From NCBI RefSeq assembly GCF_000516555.1, contig NZ_AZSJ01000007.1, forward strand, positions 681,376 to 745,375: DNA of 64,000 nucleotides, given 5' to 3'. Below are positions 33,623-44,874 of this stretch, piece after piece. Every line of letters begins with the position of its first letter. The stretch's first letter is position 1. Both the position numbers and the translations under genes were made by a program. The notes under the pieces were generated by a model. That model was given only the letters and a program-made list of their open reading frames with translations. It had not been told where the DNA came from and did no database searches. The stretch is from Afipia sp. P52-10. Its GTDB lineage: Bacteria > Pseudomonadota > Alphaproteobacteria > Rhizobiales > Xanthobacteraceae.

Positions 33623-34806
33623 TCCTGCGCCGGCTTGTCCTCAGCAACTCTTGCATGCCTGTGCCGCAGCCAGTGCGCGCAAGCAATTCCCAGCAGCAGC
33701 ATGATCGCCGCCGCAAACAGCAATGTTGGAACTTTGCCGAGGTGCGACACGCCGAAGCCGTAAGCGAGCGGTCCCGCCGTCTGTCCGAGGAAGAAGTGAA
33801 ACGCATGCAGCCCAACCGCAGTGCCACGCGCTTCGACCGATATTTCGGAAGCGAAGGTCTGCAACGATCCGTGGATCATGTAGAAGCCGCAGCCCATCAC
33901 CACGAAATTCACGATCTGCGCCTGCCAGGGCGGCCCGAGCGCAACGATAACGAGTTGCGAGGCGACGAGCAGGCCGCCGCCGATCATCAGCCCCTTCTCG
34001 CCAAGCCAGGGCAGCAGCCGTGCAACGCTGGTGCTATAGACCAGACCGCCGACCGCAAATCCGGCAATCACGATGCCTGCGATCGACAGCCGGGGTTCGC
34101 CGAGGTCCGCGAGAAAAGCGGCCACGAACGGAAACAGACCAAGGACGCAGCTGCCTTCGATGAACACCGCCGGATAGCAGACGCGTGCATGCGGATGCGC
34201 GAAGATGCTGCGGTAGTTGCCGATAATCGTCGCAATATCGGTCGGCTTGCGCGCTCCGCGCATCTGGTGCCGAAATCCCCAGCCGACCGCCGCCGACGCC
34301 GCCAGTACCAGCGCGCCCATGACAACCAGCACGCCGCGCCAGCCCACGTGGTCGCCGATCAATCCGGAGAATGTCGCGCCGAGCAGATTGCCCGCCATCG
34401 CGCCGGCAAGCACGCGCCCCATCGCGACTTGCCGCTGCTGGATCGGGAAAATGTCGCCGACGAGACCCAAGGTCACCGGCATCACGCCGCCGCCGCCGAT
34501 GCCCGCGAGCACGCGCGTCACCAGCAGCACCTCGAACGAGGTGGAAAACGCGCCGACGATGTTCGCGGCGCCCAGCAGGATCAGGCAGATGAAGATTAGC
34601 TTCGGCTTGCCGAACGCGTCGGCGACCATACCGAGCGCCGGCTGGATCATTGCGAAGGTGAATGCGAAGGCGGACGCCAGCATCGCCGCGGTCTGGATCG
34701 TCACCAACAGCTCGCTGGCCACCTGCGGCAGCACGGGGTCCATTGCACGGACCGATAGCGATCCCGCAAACGACGCCGTCGCTATGATAGGAAGCAGATA
34801 CTGCAT
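33619..34806 (-). CDS. MFS transporter, first of three tandem paralogues
   Basis: A 395-residue major facilitator protein. The ATG at 34806 (MQYLLPIIATASF) is used; a GTG at 34812 would add two residues and neither has a strong ribosome site. PALGMVADAFGKPKLIFICL, LLVTRVLAGIGGGGVMPVTL and LGEPRLSIAGIVIAGFAVGG parallel the two downstream copies. It begins about 50 bases after kdsA on the same strand, so kdsA and the three transporters may be one transcript. Nothing in the sequence fixes the substrate. Confidence 0.88.
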   Translation of the reverse strand: MQYLLPIIATASFAGSLSVRAMDPVLPQVASELLVTIQTAAMLASAFAFTFAMIQPALGMVADAFGKPKLIFICLILLGAANIVGAFSTSFEVLLVTRVLAGIGGGGVMPVTLGLVGDIFPIQQRQVAMGRVLAGAMAGNLLGATFSGLIGDHVGWRGVLVVMGALVLAASAAVGWGFRHQMRGARKPTDIATIIGNYRSIFAHPHARVCYPAVFIEGSCVLGLFPFVAAFLADLGEPRLSIAGIVIAGFAVGGLVYSTSVARLLPWLGEKGLMIGGGLLVASQLVIVALGPPWQAQIVNFVVMGCGFYMIHGSLQTFASEISVEARGTAVGLHAFHFFLGQTAGPLAYGFGVSHLGKVPTLLFAAAIMLLLGIACAHWLRHRHARVAEDKPAQE

Positions 34807-34855
34807 GCGCACGTGAGGCAGCCGTTGCTCCGGCTGCGGTTCTTGGGAGGAGCGG

Positions 34856-35716
34856 TCAGGATGCCGGCGAGGTCACCGCCTTCGCCAGACGATCGAAATC
34901 CATCAATGTGCGCACCAGTCGCTCGAAGTCTTTCAGCGGCACCATGTTCGGTCCGTCCGAGGGCGCGCGATCCGGATCCGGATGGGTTTCGATGAACACG
35001 CCGGCGACGCCGACCGCTACCGCTGCGCGCGCCAGCACCGGCACGAACTCACGCTCGCCCCCCGAGGATGCGCCCTGCCCGCCAGGCTGCTGCACCGAGT
35101 GGGTCGCATCGAAGATCACCGGCGCACCGGTCGTACGCGCCAGGATCGGCAGCGCGCGCATGTCGGAGACCAGCGTGTTGTAGCCAAACGACGCTCCGCG
35201 CTCCGTCACCATGACGTTGGCGTTGCCTGCCCCCGTCACCTTGCCGACGGCATTCTTCATGTCCCAGGGGGCAAGAAACTGCCCCTTCTTGATGTTGACG
35301 ATCTTGCCGGTCTTCGCGGCAGCCACCAAGAGGTCAGTCTGCCGCGACAGGAACGCCGGAATCTGCAGGATATCGACAGCTTCTGCGACCGGAGCGCACT
35401 GGTCCTGCTCATGCACATCGGTCAGCACCGGCAGGCCGAACTTTTCGCGGATCTCGGCGAAGATCGGCAGTGCCTGTTTCAGCCCGATGCCGCGCACGCC
35501 TGACGCGCTGGTGCGGTTCGCCTTGTCGAACGATGTCTTGTAGACGAGCCCGATGCCGAGCCGCGCCGCAATGTCCTTGAGCGCGGCAGCGACCTCGAAG
35601 GCATGGTCGCGGCTTTCGAGCTGGCATGGACCGGCGATCAGCGCCAGCGGCAGGGAATTCCCGAATTGCACGGAACCGGCGGTCACGACCGGCGCGGCGG
35701 ATATCGTCTGAGTCAC
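34856..35716 (-). CDS. kdsA: 3-deoxy-8-phosphooctulonate synthase (Kdo-8-P synthase)
   Basis: A 286-residue enzyme joining phosphoenolpyruvate and arabinose 5-phosphate to make Kdo-8-phosphate for lipopolysaccharide inner core. The start codon is GTG at 35716 preceded by [17 protein letters not shown] and [14 protein letters not shown] are family signatures. Cys31 in [12 protein letters not shown] is the metal-ligand Cys of the metal-dependent class; metal-independent enzymes such as the E. coli one have Asn there. It is encoded between the VOC gene and the MFS array. Confidence 0.96.
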   Translation of the reverse strand: MTQTISAAPVVTAGSVQFGNSLPLALIAGPCQLESRDHAFEVAAALKDIAARLGIGLVYKTSFDKANRTSASGVRGIGLKQALPIFAEIREKFGLPVLTDVHEQDQCAPVAEAVDILQIPAFLSRQTDLLVAAAKTGKIVNIKKGQFLAPWDMKNAVGKVTGAGNANVMVTERGASFGYNTLVSDMRALPILARTTGAPVIFDATHSVQQPGGQGASSGGEREFVPVLARAAVAVGVAGVFIETHPDPDRAPSDGPNMVPLKDFERLVRTLMDFDRLAKAVTSPAS

Positions 35717-35780
35717 GGGGGTATCCTTTCGGGCGCGACCATGCCGGGCCGCGGCGTCCCGATCAACCCTCGGTTTTCCG

Positions 35781-36656
35781 CTAACTGGTCTCGAATATCA
35801 GGGTAGCGCCAAAGGCTGCGGAGGGCGCGACCACCAAGCAGTTCAGCCGGCGATGCATCGCGATGCCGTTATCGCGTGCGACCGCCTCGACCCGCTCCAG
35901 ATCGGTCACCGCGATCCGCAGTCCTGCGAGCGTCATGCCCTCGCCTTCGGCCGCGACGGTGACGCCATAGCGATCACGGAACGCCACCGGCTCAATGATC
36001 TCCAGCACGCCGCGCGCCGTCCGCGCCGCCACTCCGGACGAGGTCGAATGCAGTTCGCGCTCGCCGGTGAAGGCGGTGAGGAAGATATGGTGATCGGTCG
36101 GGTTGTCGGCGATCAGCAATGCGCCGAGCACCGCTTTCGCCGTGTTCGCATGCGATTGAAACGCCGCGTTCCAGAATGCTTGCGGATTGTGCTGCTGCAT
36201 CACCGCGAAAGCCACATGCGGCGACGACGCATCGGACACGAAGCCGAGCGAGAAGCCGACCGTCGTCGGTGTTCCGTCCGGCTGACTGCCCTGACGCGTG
36301 AACGGCAGTTCGCCGGAGCAGCCGATACCCGCCTGTGCCAGCGCCGAGATGTCAGCGGCGATCGCCCTGCTCTCGAGGATCAGCGTCGAGAACCCATCAT
36401 GACGCGTGATCGCATCGCGGTTGAAGGTGCCGAAACGCTGCGACAGTTCGGCGTAGCCTGGATCGCGGCCAAGCAGCTCGGCTTCGGCCACTGTCAGGAG
36501 TTCGATGAAGAAGCCGGGAAGCTGCACGATGCGATTGTGCGTGCCCCACGGGTGCTTGTTGCGCGCACCGACGGTAAAGCCAAGCTTGCGATAGACGTCG
36601 GCCGCGGCGTCGAGGTCGCGCACGGCATGGACGATATGGTCGAGCCCGCGCGACAT
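35781..36656 (-). CDS. VOC (glyoxalase/bleomycin resistance/dioxygenase) superfamily protein
   Basis: A 291-residue protein with two vicinal-oxygen-chelate type modules. The first begins [20 protein letters not shown], carrying a likely metal-binding His, and continues [20 protein letters not shown], the pattern of the Glyoxalase_3-like group; the second lies toward the C-terminus ([19 protein letters not shown]). Activity is not readable: such proteins may be lyases, dioxygenases or binding proteins. It lies 64 bases upstream of kdsA and 16 bases downstream of the NIPSNAP gene, probably in one transcript with the latter. Confidence 0.82.
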   Translation of the reverse strand: MSRGLDHIVHAVRDLDAAADVYRKLGFTVGARNKHPWGTHNRIVQLPGFFIELLTVAEAELLGRDPGYAELSQRFGTFNRDAITRHDGFSTLILESRAIAADISALAQAGIGCSGELPFTRQGSQPDGTPTTVGFSLGFVSDASSPHVAFAVMQQHNPQAFWNAAFQSHANTAKAVLGALLIADNPTDHHIFLTAFTGERELHSTSSGVAARTARGVLEIIEPVAFRDRYGVTVAAEGEGMTLAGLRIAVTDLERVEAVARDNGIAMHRRLNCLVVAPSAAFGATLIFETS

Positions 36657-36672
36657 GCAGCAACAGATCCGT

Positions 36673-36999
36673 TTACTTTACCGACGAGAACGCAGTCGGC
36701 GCCAGCAGTTGATTGCTAACGCGCGCAACGATCGGCCCGTTCTTTTCGGTTTCGGCCCGCGCCGCGTGCCATTCGGGATCGGCCATAAACGTGCCCCACT
36801 TCTTCTCGCGGTCCGCAAGGCTTTCCCAGGCAAGGAAGTAAGTCAGATGCTGGCTATGATCGCCGACCATGGTGGTGAAAAATCCTGCCTGCTTGATGCC
36901 GTGCTTTTCCCAGATCGCCAGCGTCTTGGTCTCGAAACGCTTGACGATATCCGGAAGCCGGCCCGGCACCGCCTCGTAAACGCGCATCTCGTAGATCAT
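36673..36999 (-). CDS. NIPSNAP family protein
   Basis: A 108-residue ferredoxin-like alpha-beta barrel protein. MIYEMRVYEAVPGRLPDIVKRF is the NIPSNAP opening; AGFFTTMVGDHSQHLTYFLAWESLADREKKW is the central strand and helix (key residues GDHSQ, YFLAWES). The start at 36999 is preferred to an in-frame start at 37017. Function of bacterial NIPSNAP proteins is not defined. It is just upstream of the VOC gene and 122 bases downstream of pyrG. Confidence 0.88.
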   Translation of the reverse strand: MIYEMRVYEAVPGRLPDIVKRFETKTLAIWEKHGIKQAGFFTTMVGDHSQHLTYFLAWESLADREKKWGTFMADPEWHAARAETEKNGPIVARVSNQLLAPTAFSSVK

Positions 37000-37121
37000 G
37001 TCGCCCCCCAATTTCATTCTGATTGTGCCAGATCAGACTGACACGGCGACCGCTGTCGCGGCAACCGCATGGCGACGAATGGTCCTATGCCGATAGATCG
37101 GAGCCAACAGACGAGCAGCGA

Positions 37122-38765
<1,644 letters not shown>

Positions 38766-38917
38766 TTAACGCGTCAGGCGCGATTCGCAAAAGCCAAACG
38801 CCAAATTGGGGATCAATCCACCGATCCTTCATGAATCGGTGAAAGCGAGGGAACTTCAAGCCATTAAGGGACGCCCTTTAGATGGCGTCGCAGCAATGGC
38901 GGTGCAAGGCAGCGATG

Positions 38918-39325
38918 CTATTGCGACCGTGGCACCTGCGGCCCGCTCGGAGTGGCGGGCGCCTGCTTCTGCTCCTGCTGGCGCAGCGTATCGAGCACGC
39001 CTCCCGAACCACCACCACCGCTGAGCGGCGGCGCCGGCGAACCGGGCTGGCTTGTCGGAGCGGCAGGCGTCGTCGTGTCGAGAATCGATGTTGGCCTGCG
39101 ATCGAGCCCCGCCAGCCAGGACAAAAGCAGGCTGGTGAGGAAGAAACCAATGGCCAGGAACGCCGTGGTACGGGTCAGCAGGTTGGCCGTGCCGCGCCCC
39201 GTCATGAACCCGCCGCCACCGCCCGAGCCCATTCCGAGGCCACCGCCTTCAGAACGCTGCAGCAGCACCACGCCGATCAGCGCAGCGACAATCATGAGGT
39301 GGATGACGATTATGACGGTATGCAT
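38918..39325 (-). CDS. secG: Preprotein translocase subunit SecG
   Basis: A 135-residue membrane protein. The start at 39325 (MHTVIIVIHLMIVAAL) gives the usual first helix; a longer in-frame start at 39388 adds a polar segment and is rejected. LIGVVLLQRSEGGGLGMGSG is the SecG loop, followed by RGTANLLTRTTAFLAIGFF, the second helix. The Pro/Gly-rich tail (about 85-135) is long but typical of rhizobia. SecG stimulates SecYEG-SecA protein export. It follows tpiA and precedes pyrG, a common alphaproteobacterial order. Confidence 0.93.
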   Translation of the reverse strand: MHTVIIVIHLMIVAALIGVVLLQRSEGGGLGMGSGGGGGFMTGRGTANLLTRTTAFLAIGFFLTSLLLSWLAGLDRRPTSILDTTTPAAPTSQPGSPAPPLSGGGGSGGVLDTLRQQEQKQAPATPSGPQVPRSQ

Positions 39326-39457
39326 CGATACAATCCGGCTCGGACCGCCTCGCCACGTCCGGCAACGGCCCGACTGCCCGCTTTCCAAGAGTTTGAAGTC
39401 GCGCGGTCTCTACACGATTGGCGCGGCGATTGCCACCCCATCGCATACGGTCGTGAT

Positions 39458-40216
39458 CTAGGGACAGGCCGTTGCAATCGCAAGGAAATCGGCAGCCTTA
39501 AGGCTCGCCCCGCCGATCAACGCGCCATTCACATGCGCAATCGACAGCAGTTCCGCGGCATTCGAAGGCTTCACCGATCCGCCATACAGGATGCGGATCG
39601 CCGCCCCCTCGCCCGCGAACCGTGAGCTAAGCTTTTCACGAATAAAGCCATGGACTTGCTCGACATCCTTCACAGTCGGTGTCAGACCCGTGCCGATGGC
39701 CCAGACCGGTTCGTAGGCAACCACCAGGGTGTCGGCCGTGGCGTTGTCCGGTACCGACCCGTCGAGTTGTCGGCCGACGACCTCCAGGGTCTTGCCGGCA
39801 TCGCGCTCGGCCTGTGTTTCACCGACGCAGACGATCGCGGTCAGGCCGCCGCGCCAGGCTGCCTGCGCCTTCGTCTTAACGACCGCATCTGTTTCGCCGT
39901 GATCTGACCGCCGCTCGGAGTGGCCGACGATCACGAACCACGCGCCGGCATCCCTCAGCATTTCGGCTGAGATATCGCCGGTGTGCGCCCCCGACGGCGC
40001 CTGATGACAGTCCTGGCCGCCGATCGCGACGACGGAGCCGCGCGCGCGGGTCGCAAAGGCCGTGACCAGCGTCGCCGGCGGACAAATCAAAAGATCGACC
40101 TTGGGTGCTAGGGGCGCAGATGCAGCGATAATCGCCTGAAGTTCGGTGCTCGAGGCCGCCAAACCATTCATCTTCCAGTTGCCCGCGATCAGCGGTCGTT
40201 GCTTGCGTCCGGCCAT
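39458..40216 (-). CDS. tpiA: Triose-phosphate isomerase
   Basis: A 252-residue glycolytic enzyme interconverting dihydroxyacetone phosphate and glyceraldehyde 3-phosphate. [11 protein letters not shown] carries the catalytic Asn-Lys, VGHSERR the catalytic His, [14 protein letters not shown] the catalytic Glu and start of loop 6, and [15 protein letters not shown] the phosphate-binding end. The start at 40216 ([13 protein letters not shown]) is used; ATG at 40228 is an alternative and the track of codons to 40351 is unlike TIM. It heads tpiA-secG. Confidence 0.96.
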   Translation of the reverse strand: MAGRKQRPLIAGNWKMNGLAASSTELQAIIAASAPLAPKVDLLICPPATLVTAFATRARGSVVAIGGQDCHQAPSGAHTGDISAEMLRDAGAWFVIVGHSERRSDHGETDAVVKTKAQAAWRGGLTAIVCVGETQAERDAGKTLEVVGRQLDGSVPDNATADTLVVAYEPVWAIGTGLTPTVKDVEQVHGFIREKLSSRFAGEGAAIRILYGGSVKPSNAAELLSIAHVNGALIGGASLKAADFLAIATACP

Positions 40217-40302
40217 GTTCAGTCCCATTCCATTCGTCCATGCGGCGTTAGCAGAGGCCCGGTGGCGAGGCCAGCGGCGTTTTGCCCCTGCCCACGGGCT
40301 TC

Positions 40303-40331
40303 TGCCCGATGGTTGCGGCAACCATCGGGCA
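40303..40331. repeat. Perfect 14-base inverted repeat between tpiA and ppiD
   Basis: TGCCCGATGGTTGC and GCAACCATCGGGCA flank a single G, giving a perfect palindrome of 29 bases. On the plus strand TCTTTATTATCC follows. It lies in the 190-base divergent region between tpiA and the ppiD-like gene, 87 bases from the tpiA start and 76 from the other. With no gene reading into it from either side a terminator role is odd; an operator or a mobile palindrome is possible. Confidence 0.6.
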
Positions 40332-40406
40332 TCTTTATTATCCTTGAACAATCATAGCGATACCGCTTAAGGCATCGTTCTTTCACTCCTGAACAACGTT
40401 GGATCT

Positions 40407-42329
40407 ATGCTTCGAGGAATTCGTACCGCCTCATCGGGCTGGCTCGGCAAAACCATCATGGCCATCGTGATGGGCGTCCTGATCTTCTCCTTTGCCATCT
40501 GGGGCGTCGCCGACGTGTTCAAGGGCTTTGGTCAATCCACGGTCGCAACACTCGGCAAGTCCGAGATTTCGATCGACCAGTTCCGCCAGCTCTACAACGA
40601 CCGCCTGCAGATGATCGGCCGCCAGATCGGCCGGCCACTGTCCTCGGCACAGGCGCGGGCGTTCGGGCTGGACCAGCAGGTGCTGCAGCAGTGGGTGCTT
40701 GAATCGACCCTCGACGAGGCCGCCCGCCGCATGGGTCTTGGGCAGTCAGATGCCGATATCGTCCGCACCATCCAGTCCGATCCGAACTTCGCCGGCGTGA
40801 CCGGCAAATTCGATCCGCAGCGGTTTGCCCAGTTGATCCGTCAGTTCGGCTACAACGAGCAGCGCTACATCGCCGAGCAGCGCAAGGTGTCGCTACGGCG
40901 GCAGATCGCCAACACCATCTCCAGCGGCATCGAACCGCCGAAGGCGCTGCTCGACGCGATCCAGCGCTATCGCGACGAGACCCGCTCGGTGGATTATCTG
41001 CAGCTCGGCGCCGCGCAGGCCGGCGACATCGGCGAGCCTTCGCCGGAAGCGCTTGCAAGCTATTTCGAGGAGCGCAAGGCCCTGTTCCGCGCGCCTGAGT
41101 ACCGCAAGATCGCGGTCGTCATGCTGACGCCGCAGGACCAGGCGAAGTGGACGGACGTTTCCGACGAGGAAGCGCGCAAGGCGTTCGAGCAGAGCAAAGC
41201 GCGCTACGAGACGCCGGAGAAGCGCCAGGTTCTGCAGATGGTGTTTCCGACCATGGACGAGGCCAATGCGGCGCGGGCGAAGCTGACCAGCGGCACCTCG
41301 TTCGAGGATCTCGCCAAGGAGCGCGGCCTCAATCCATCCGACTACGATCTCGGCCTGGTGACGAAGGCCGGCATGCTCGATCAGGCCGTTGCGGATGCTG
41401 CCTTCACGCTGCCGCTGAACGAGATCAGCCAGCCGGTACAGGGCCGCTTCGGCGTCGTCCTGACCAAGGCCAGCAAGATCGAGCCCGGCGTGACCGCCTC
41501 GTATGACAAGCTCGCACAAACCATCAAGAGCGAGATCGCGATCGATCGGGCCCGCAACACCGTGCGCGACCTTCATGACAAGATGGAAGACGAGCGCGGC
41601 GGCGGCGCGAGCGTCGCCGAGGCCGCCCAGAAGGTCGGCCTGCCGGTCGTAACGATCGAGGCGGTGGACCGCTCGGGCCGCGCGCCGGATGGCGGACAAG
41701 TGTCCGGACTTCCGCCCGGTATCGATGTGGTCAGCGCAGCCTTCACCGCCGATGTCGGCTCCGACAACGATCCGCTCCAGCTCAACCGCGGACCCGGCGA
41801 TTCCGGCTATCTCTGGTATGACGTGCTGGGCGTCACCCCATCGCGCGAGCAGACCCTCGACGAGGTGAAGGACCGCGTGCTGGCCCGCTGGCGCGACGAC
41901 GAGATCGACAAACGCCTGCGCGTGAAGGCCGACACCCTGGTCGAAGAGCTGCGCAAGGGTGCCAAGCTCGCCGACCTGGCGCAGCGCTCAGGTGTGAAGG
42001 TCGACACCGCCAAGGCGTTCAAGCGCGGCGCGACCGTAACCGGCATCAGCCCGGCCGGCGTCGAGGCGATCTTCACGACCAACAAGGGTGATGCTGGCCA
42101 GGCGAATGGCGCCAAATCCGGCGAACGGGTCGTCTTCGTCGTCACCGACATCGTCGAACCGGCGATCGATATGGCTTCTGCGGAAAGCAAGGAGTTGCGC
42201 GACAACGTCCAACGCACCTCCTCTGACGAGCAGATCGCTCAATTCGTCGCCAAACTCGAGCAGGAGCTCAAGCCGTCGGTCAATCAGGCCGCGTTGGCGC
42301 AGGCCACCGGCGCCACGGCTGCGAACTGA
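40407..42329 (+). CDS. PpiD-like membrane-anchored peptidylprolyl isomerase / periplasmic chaperone
   Basis: A 640-residue protein: an N-terminal membrane anchor (about 12-34, IMAIVMGVLIFSFAIWGV), a SurA-N-type chaperone domain (about 45-180), a parvulin-like PPIC region (about 255-365, with TSFEDLAKERGLNPSDYDLG) and a second, diverged C-terminal half. PpiD-type proteins stand at the periplasmic exit of SecYEG and help fold outer-membrane and periplasmic proteins. It is first in the plus-strand series ppiD-trpD-trpC-moaC-moeA-lexA, but a strong terminator lies after it. Confidence 0.9.
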   Translation: MLRGIRTASSGWLGKTIMAIVMGVLIFSFAIWGVADVFKGFGQSTVATLGKSEISIDQFRQLYNDRLQMIGRQIGRPLSSAQARAFGLDQQVLQQWVLESTLDEAARRMGLGQSDADIVRTIQSDPNFAGVTGKFDPQRFAQLIRQFGYNEQRYIAEQRKVSLRRQIANTISSGIEPPKALLDAIQRYRDETRSVDYLQLGAAQAGDIGEPSPEALASYFEERKALFRAPEYRKIAVVMLTPQDQAKWTDVSDEEARKAFEQSKARYETPEKRQVLQMVFPTMDEANAARAKLTSGTSFEDLAKERGLNPSDYDLGLVTKAGMLDQAVADAAFTLPLNEISQPVQGRFGVVLTKASKIEPGVTASYDKLAQTIKSEIAIDRARNTVRDLHDKMEDERGGGASVAEAAQKVGLPVVTIEAVDRSGRAPDGGQVSGLPPGIDVVSAAFTADVGSDNDPLQLNRGPGDSGYLWYDVLGVTPSREQTLDEVKDRVLARWRDDEIDKRLRVKADTLVEELRKGAKLADLAQRSGVKVDTAKAFKRGATVTGISPAGVEAIFTTNKGDAGQANGAKSGERVVFVVTDIVEPAIDMASAESKELRDNVQRTSSDEQIAQFVAKLEQELKPSVNQAALAQATGATAAN

Positions 42330-42353
42330 TCCGGTCCGGACATTTCGTCCGCT

Positions 42354-42390
42354 CAGCCCTGCGCGGCGATGGCCCCGCAGGGCTGTTTTC
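42354..42390 (+). terminator. Intrinsic terminator downstream of the ppiD-like gene
   Basis: CAGCCCTGCG pairs perfectly with CGCAGGGCTG over a 12-base loop and is followed by TTTTCTC. It lies 25 bases past the stop and would separate the ppiD-like transcript from trpD. Confidence 0.8.
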
Positions 42391-42501
42391 TCAGTGACGG
42401 GAAAATGCTTTATGGCATGGCGGCTGGCTGACGGTCGGTTGCTGGACTTGAGCTTGGACTGACCTTGGACCTGGCTTGGACGCACGACGGACGATCTCGC
42501 G

Positions 42502-43515
42502 ATGGACGATCTGAAGACTCTCATTGGGAAGGTGGCGACCGGCGCCCCGCTGACGCGTCAGGAGGCCGCCGACGCGTTCGACCGCATGATGTCCGGTGAA
42601 GCCACCCCCTCGCAGATGGGCGGGCTATTAATGGCCCTGCGGGTCCGTGGCGAGACGGTGGACGAAATCACCGGTGCCGTCTCCGCGATGCGCTCGCGCA
42701 TGCTCCGCGTCACGGCGCCGAAAGAGGCCGTCGATATCGTCGGCACCGGCGGCGATGGCTCCGGTTCGGTGAACGTCTCGACCTGCGCTTCCTTCGTCGT
42801 TGCTGGTGCAGGGGTGCCGGTGGCCAAGCATGGCAATCGCGCACTGTCGTCGAAGTCCGGCGCTGCCGACGTGTTGAGCGCCCTTGGCGTCAAGATCGAG
42901 CTCACCCCGGACGAGGTCGGCCGCTGTATCCGCGACGCCGGCATCGGCTTCATGTTTGCCCCAACCCATCATCCGGCGATGCGCAACGTCGGGCCAACGC
43001 GGGTGGAACTCGCGACCCGCACGATCTTCAACCTGCTTGGGCCGCTGTCGAACCCTGCGGGCGTGACGCGGCAGATGGTCGGCGTGTTCTCGCGGCAATG
43101 GGTGCAGCCGCTTGCCGAAGTGCTGCGCAACCTCGGCGCCGAATCGATCTGGGTCGTGCATGGCTCCGACGGGCTCGATGAAATCACGCTGAGCGGACCG
43201 ACCGCTGTCGCAGCGCTGGAGAACGGCCAGATACGCACCTTCGAGATCACCCCGGAAGATGCCGGCCTGCCGCGCGCCCATGCCGATGCGTTGAAGGGCG
43301 GCGACGCGGCCGCCAATGCGGTGAGCCTGCGCGGCGTGCTCGAGGGCAAGCCGAGCGCTTACCGCGACGTGGCGCTGTTGAACGCGGCCGCTGCGTTCGT
43401 GGTCGCAGGTCATGCAAAGAATCTGAAGGAAGGCGTCGCACTCGGTGCGAAGTCGCTCGACAGCGGCGGCGCCATGGAACGGTTGAACCGCCTCGTTGCG
43501 GTCTCAAACGGCTGA
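42502..43515 (+). CDS. trpD: Anthranilate phosphoribosyltransferase
   Basis: A 337-residue enzyme of tryptophan synthesis that adds phosphoribosyl pyrophosphate to anthranilate. The PRPP-binding loop [20 protein letters not shown], then [19 protein letters not shown], and the anthranilate-site [17 protein letters not shown] are all visible. It lies 31 bases upstream of trpC. trpE/trpG, which would make anthranilate, are not in the window. Confidence 0.97.
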   Translation: MDDLKTLIGKVATGAPLTRQEAADAFDRMMSGEATPSQMGGLLMALRVRGETVDEITGAVSAMRSRMLRVTAPKEAVDIVGTGGDGSGSVNVSTCASFVVAGAGVPVAKHGNRALSSKSGAADVLSALGVKIELTPDEVGRCIRDAGIGFMFAPTHHPAMRNVGPTRVELATRTIFNLLGPLSNPAGVTRQMVGVFSRQWVQPLAEVLRNLGAESIWVVHGSDGLDEITLSGPTAVAALENGQIRTFEITPEDAGLPRAHADALKGGDAAANAVSLRGVLEGKPSAYRDVALLNAAAAFVVAGHAKNLKEGVALGAKSLDSGGAMERLNRLVAVSNG

Positions 43516-43546
43516 TACAGGATTGGACGAACCGGGCTTGCCGCTG

Positions 43547-44365
43547 ATGACCGACATCCTGACCAAGATCGAAGCCTATAAGCGCGAAGAGATCGCGGCC
43601 GCCAAGCGCGCCCGCCCGCTCGCCGCCGTCGAAGCCGCTGCCAAGGCCGCCCCTGCCCCCCGCGGCTTCGCCAACGCGATCCGCAAGACGCTCGCGCGTG
43701 GTGAGTATGCACTGATCGCCGAGATCAAGAAGGCATCGCCATCGAAGGGTCTGATCCGCGCCGACTTCGACCCGCCACAGCTTGCCCGTGCCTACGAGGC
43801 GGGCGGCGCGACCTGCCTGTCGATCCTGACCGACATGCCGTCGTTCCAAGGCAGCCTCGACTATCTCGTCGCCTCGCGCGCGGCGGTCTCGCTGCCGGTG
43901 CTGCGCAAGGATTTCCTGTATGACACCTATCAGGTGGTGGAGGCGCGCGCGCATGGTGCTGACTGCATCCTGATCATCATGGCGGCCCTAGACGATGCGG
44001 CGGCCAAGGACATCGAGGACGCAGCGTTCGCGCTTGGCATGGATGTTCTGCTCGAAGTCCACGACCGCCCCGAGCTCGATCGCGCGCTGCGGCTGCGCTC
44101 GCCGCTGCTCGGCGTCAACAACCGCAACCTGCGTACGTTCGAAACGACGCTTGCGACCAGCGAAGAGCTCGCGCCGCTGATCCCCAAGGATCGCATCGCG
44201 GTGGGCGAAAGCGGCATCTTCACACCAGCCGACTTGACGCGGCTGTCGCAGGTCGGCATGGCGACTTTCCTGGTTGGCGAAAGTCTGATGCGGCAGACCG
44301 ACGTCACTGCGGCCACCCGCACGCTGCTGGCACGCGAAGCCGGCCGCGCCACTGGCAGACGCTAA
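43547..44365 (+). CDS. trpC: Indole-3-glycerol-phosphate synthase
   Basis: A 272-residue TIM-barrel enzyme closing the indole ring. The start at 43547 ([16 protein letters not shown]) is the usual one; an in-frame start at 43496 overlaps trpD and is rejected. [19 protein letters not shown] has the catalytic Lys, [18 protein letters not shown] and [12 protein letters not shown] follow, and [13 protein letters not shown] is the phosphate site. It is a stand-alone TrpC, not fused to TrpF. Its stop is 4 bases before moaC. Confidence 0.97.
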   Translation: MTDILTKIEAYKREEIAAAKRARPLAAVEAAAKAAPAPRGFANAIRKTLARGEYALIAEIKKASPSKGLIRADFDPPQLARAYEAGGATCLSILTDMPSFQGSLDYLVASRAAVSLPVLRKDFLYDTYQVVEARAHGADCILIIMAALDDAAAKDIEDAAFALGMDVLLEVHDRPELDRALRLRSPLLGVNNRNLRTFETTLATSEELAPLIPKDRIAVGESGIFTPADLTRLSQVGMATFLVGESLMRQTDVTAATRTLLAREAGRATGRR

Positions 44366-44369
44366 ACCG

Positions 44370-44870
44370 ATGGCGCGGAGCTCCAAAGCGCCGAACTCCC
44401 TCACGCATATCGATGCCAAGGGCGAGGCGCGCATGGTCGACGTCTCGACCAAGCTTTCGACCGAGCGGATCGCTGTCGCCGAAGGCGCTGTCGTGATGCA
44501 GAAAGCGACGCTGAAGCTGATCCTCGAAGGCAATGCCAAAAAGGGCGACGTGCTCGGCACCGCACGGATCGCCGCGATCATGGCTGCCAAGCGCACTCAC
44601 GAACTGATTCCGCTCTGCCATCCATTGCTGCTGTCGAAGGTCGAAGTCGATATCCAGCCCGACGCAAAGCTGCCCGGCTGTCGTGTGCGCGCCACCGTCA
44701 AGGTCTCCGGCCAAACCGGTGTGGAGATGGAAGCGTTGACCGCCGTCTCGGTCGGCTGCCTGACGATCTACGACATGGTGAAGGCGGCCGATCGCGGTAT
44801 CCGCATCGAAGCGATCCATCTGGTCGAAAAGAAGGGCGGCAAGTCCGGCCACTTCAAGGTGAAGGGATGA
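44370..44870 (+). CDS. moaC: Cyclic pyranopterin monophosphate synthase MoaC
   Basis: A 166-residue enzyme that completes formation of cPMP, the first intermediate of molybdenum cofactor. [38 protein letters not shown] and [17 protein letters not shown] carry the active-site Lys and His residues, and [20 protein letters not shown] completes the family pattern. It begins 4 bases after trpC and is followed 4 bases later by moeA; trpC-moaC-moeA should be cotranscribed. Confidence 0.97.
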   Translation: MARSSKAPNSLTHIDAKGEARMVDVSTKLSTERIAVAEGAVVMQKATLKLILEGNAKKGDVLGTARIAAIMAAKRTHELIPLCHPLLLSKVEVDIQPDAKLPGCRVRATVKVSGQTGVEMEALTAVSVGCLTIYDMVKAADRGIRIEAIHLVEKKGGKSGHFKVKG

Positions 44871-44874
44871 CGCC

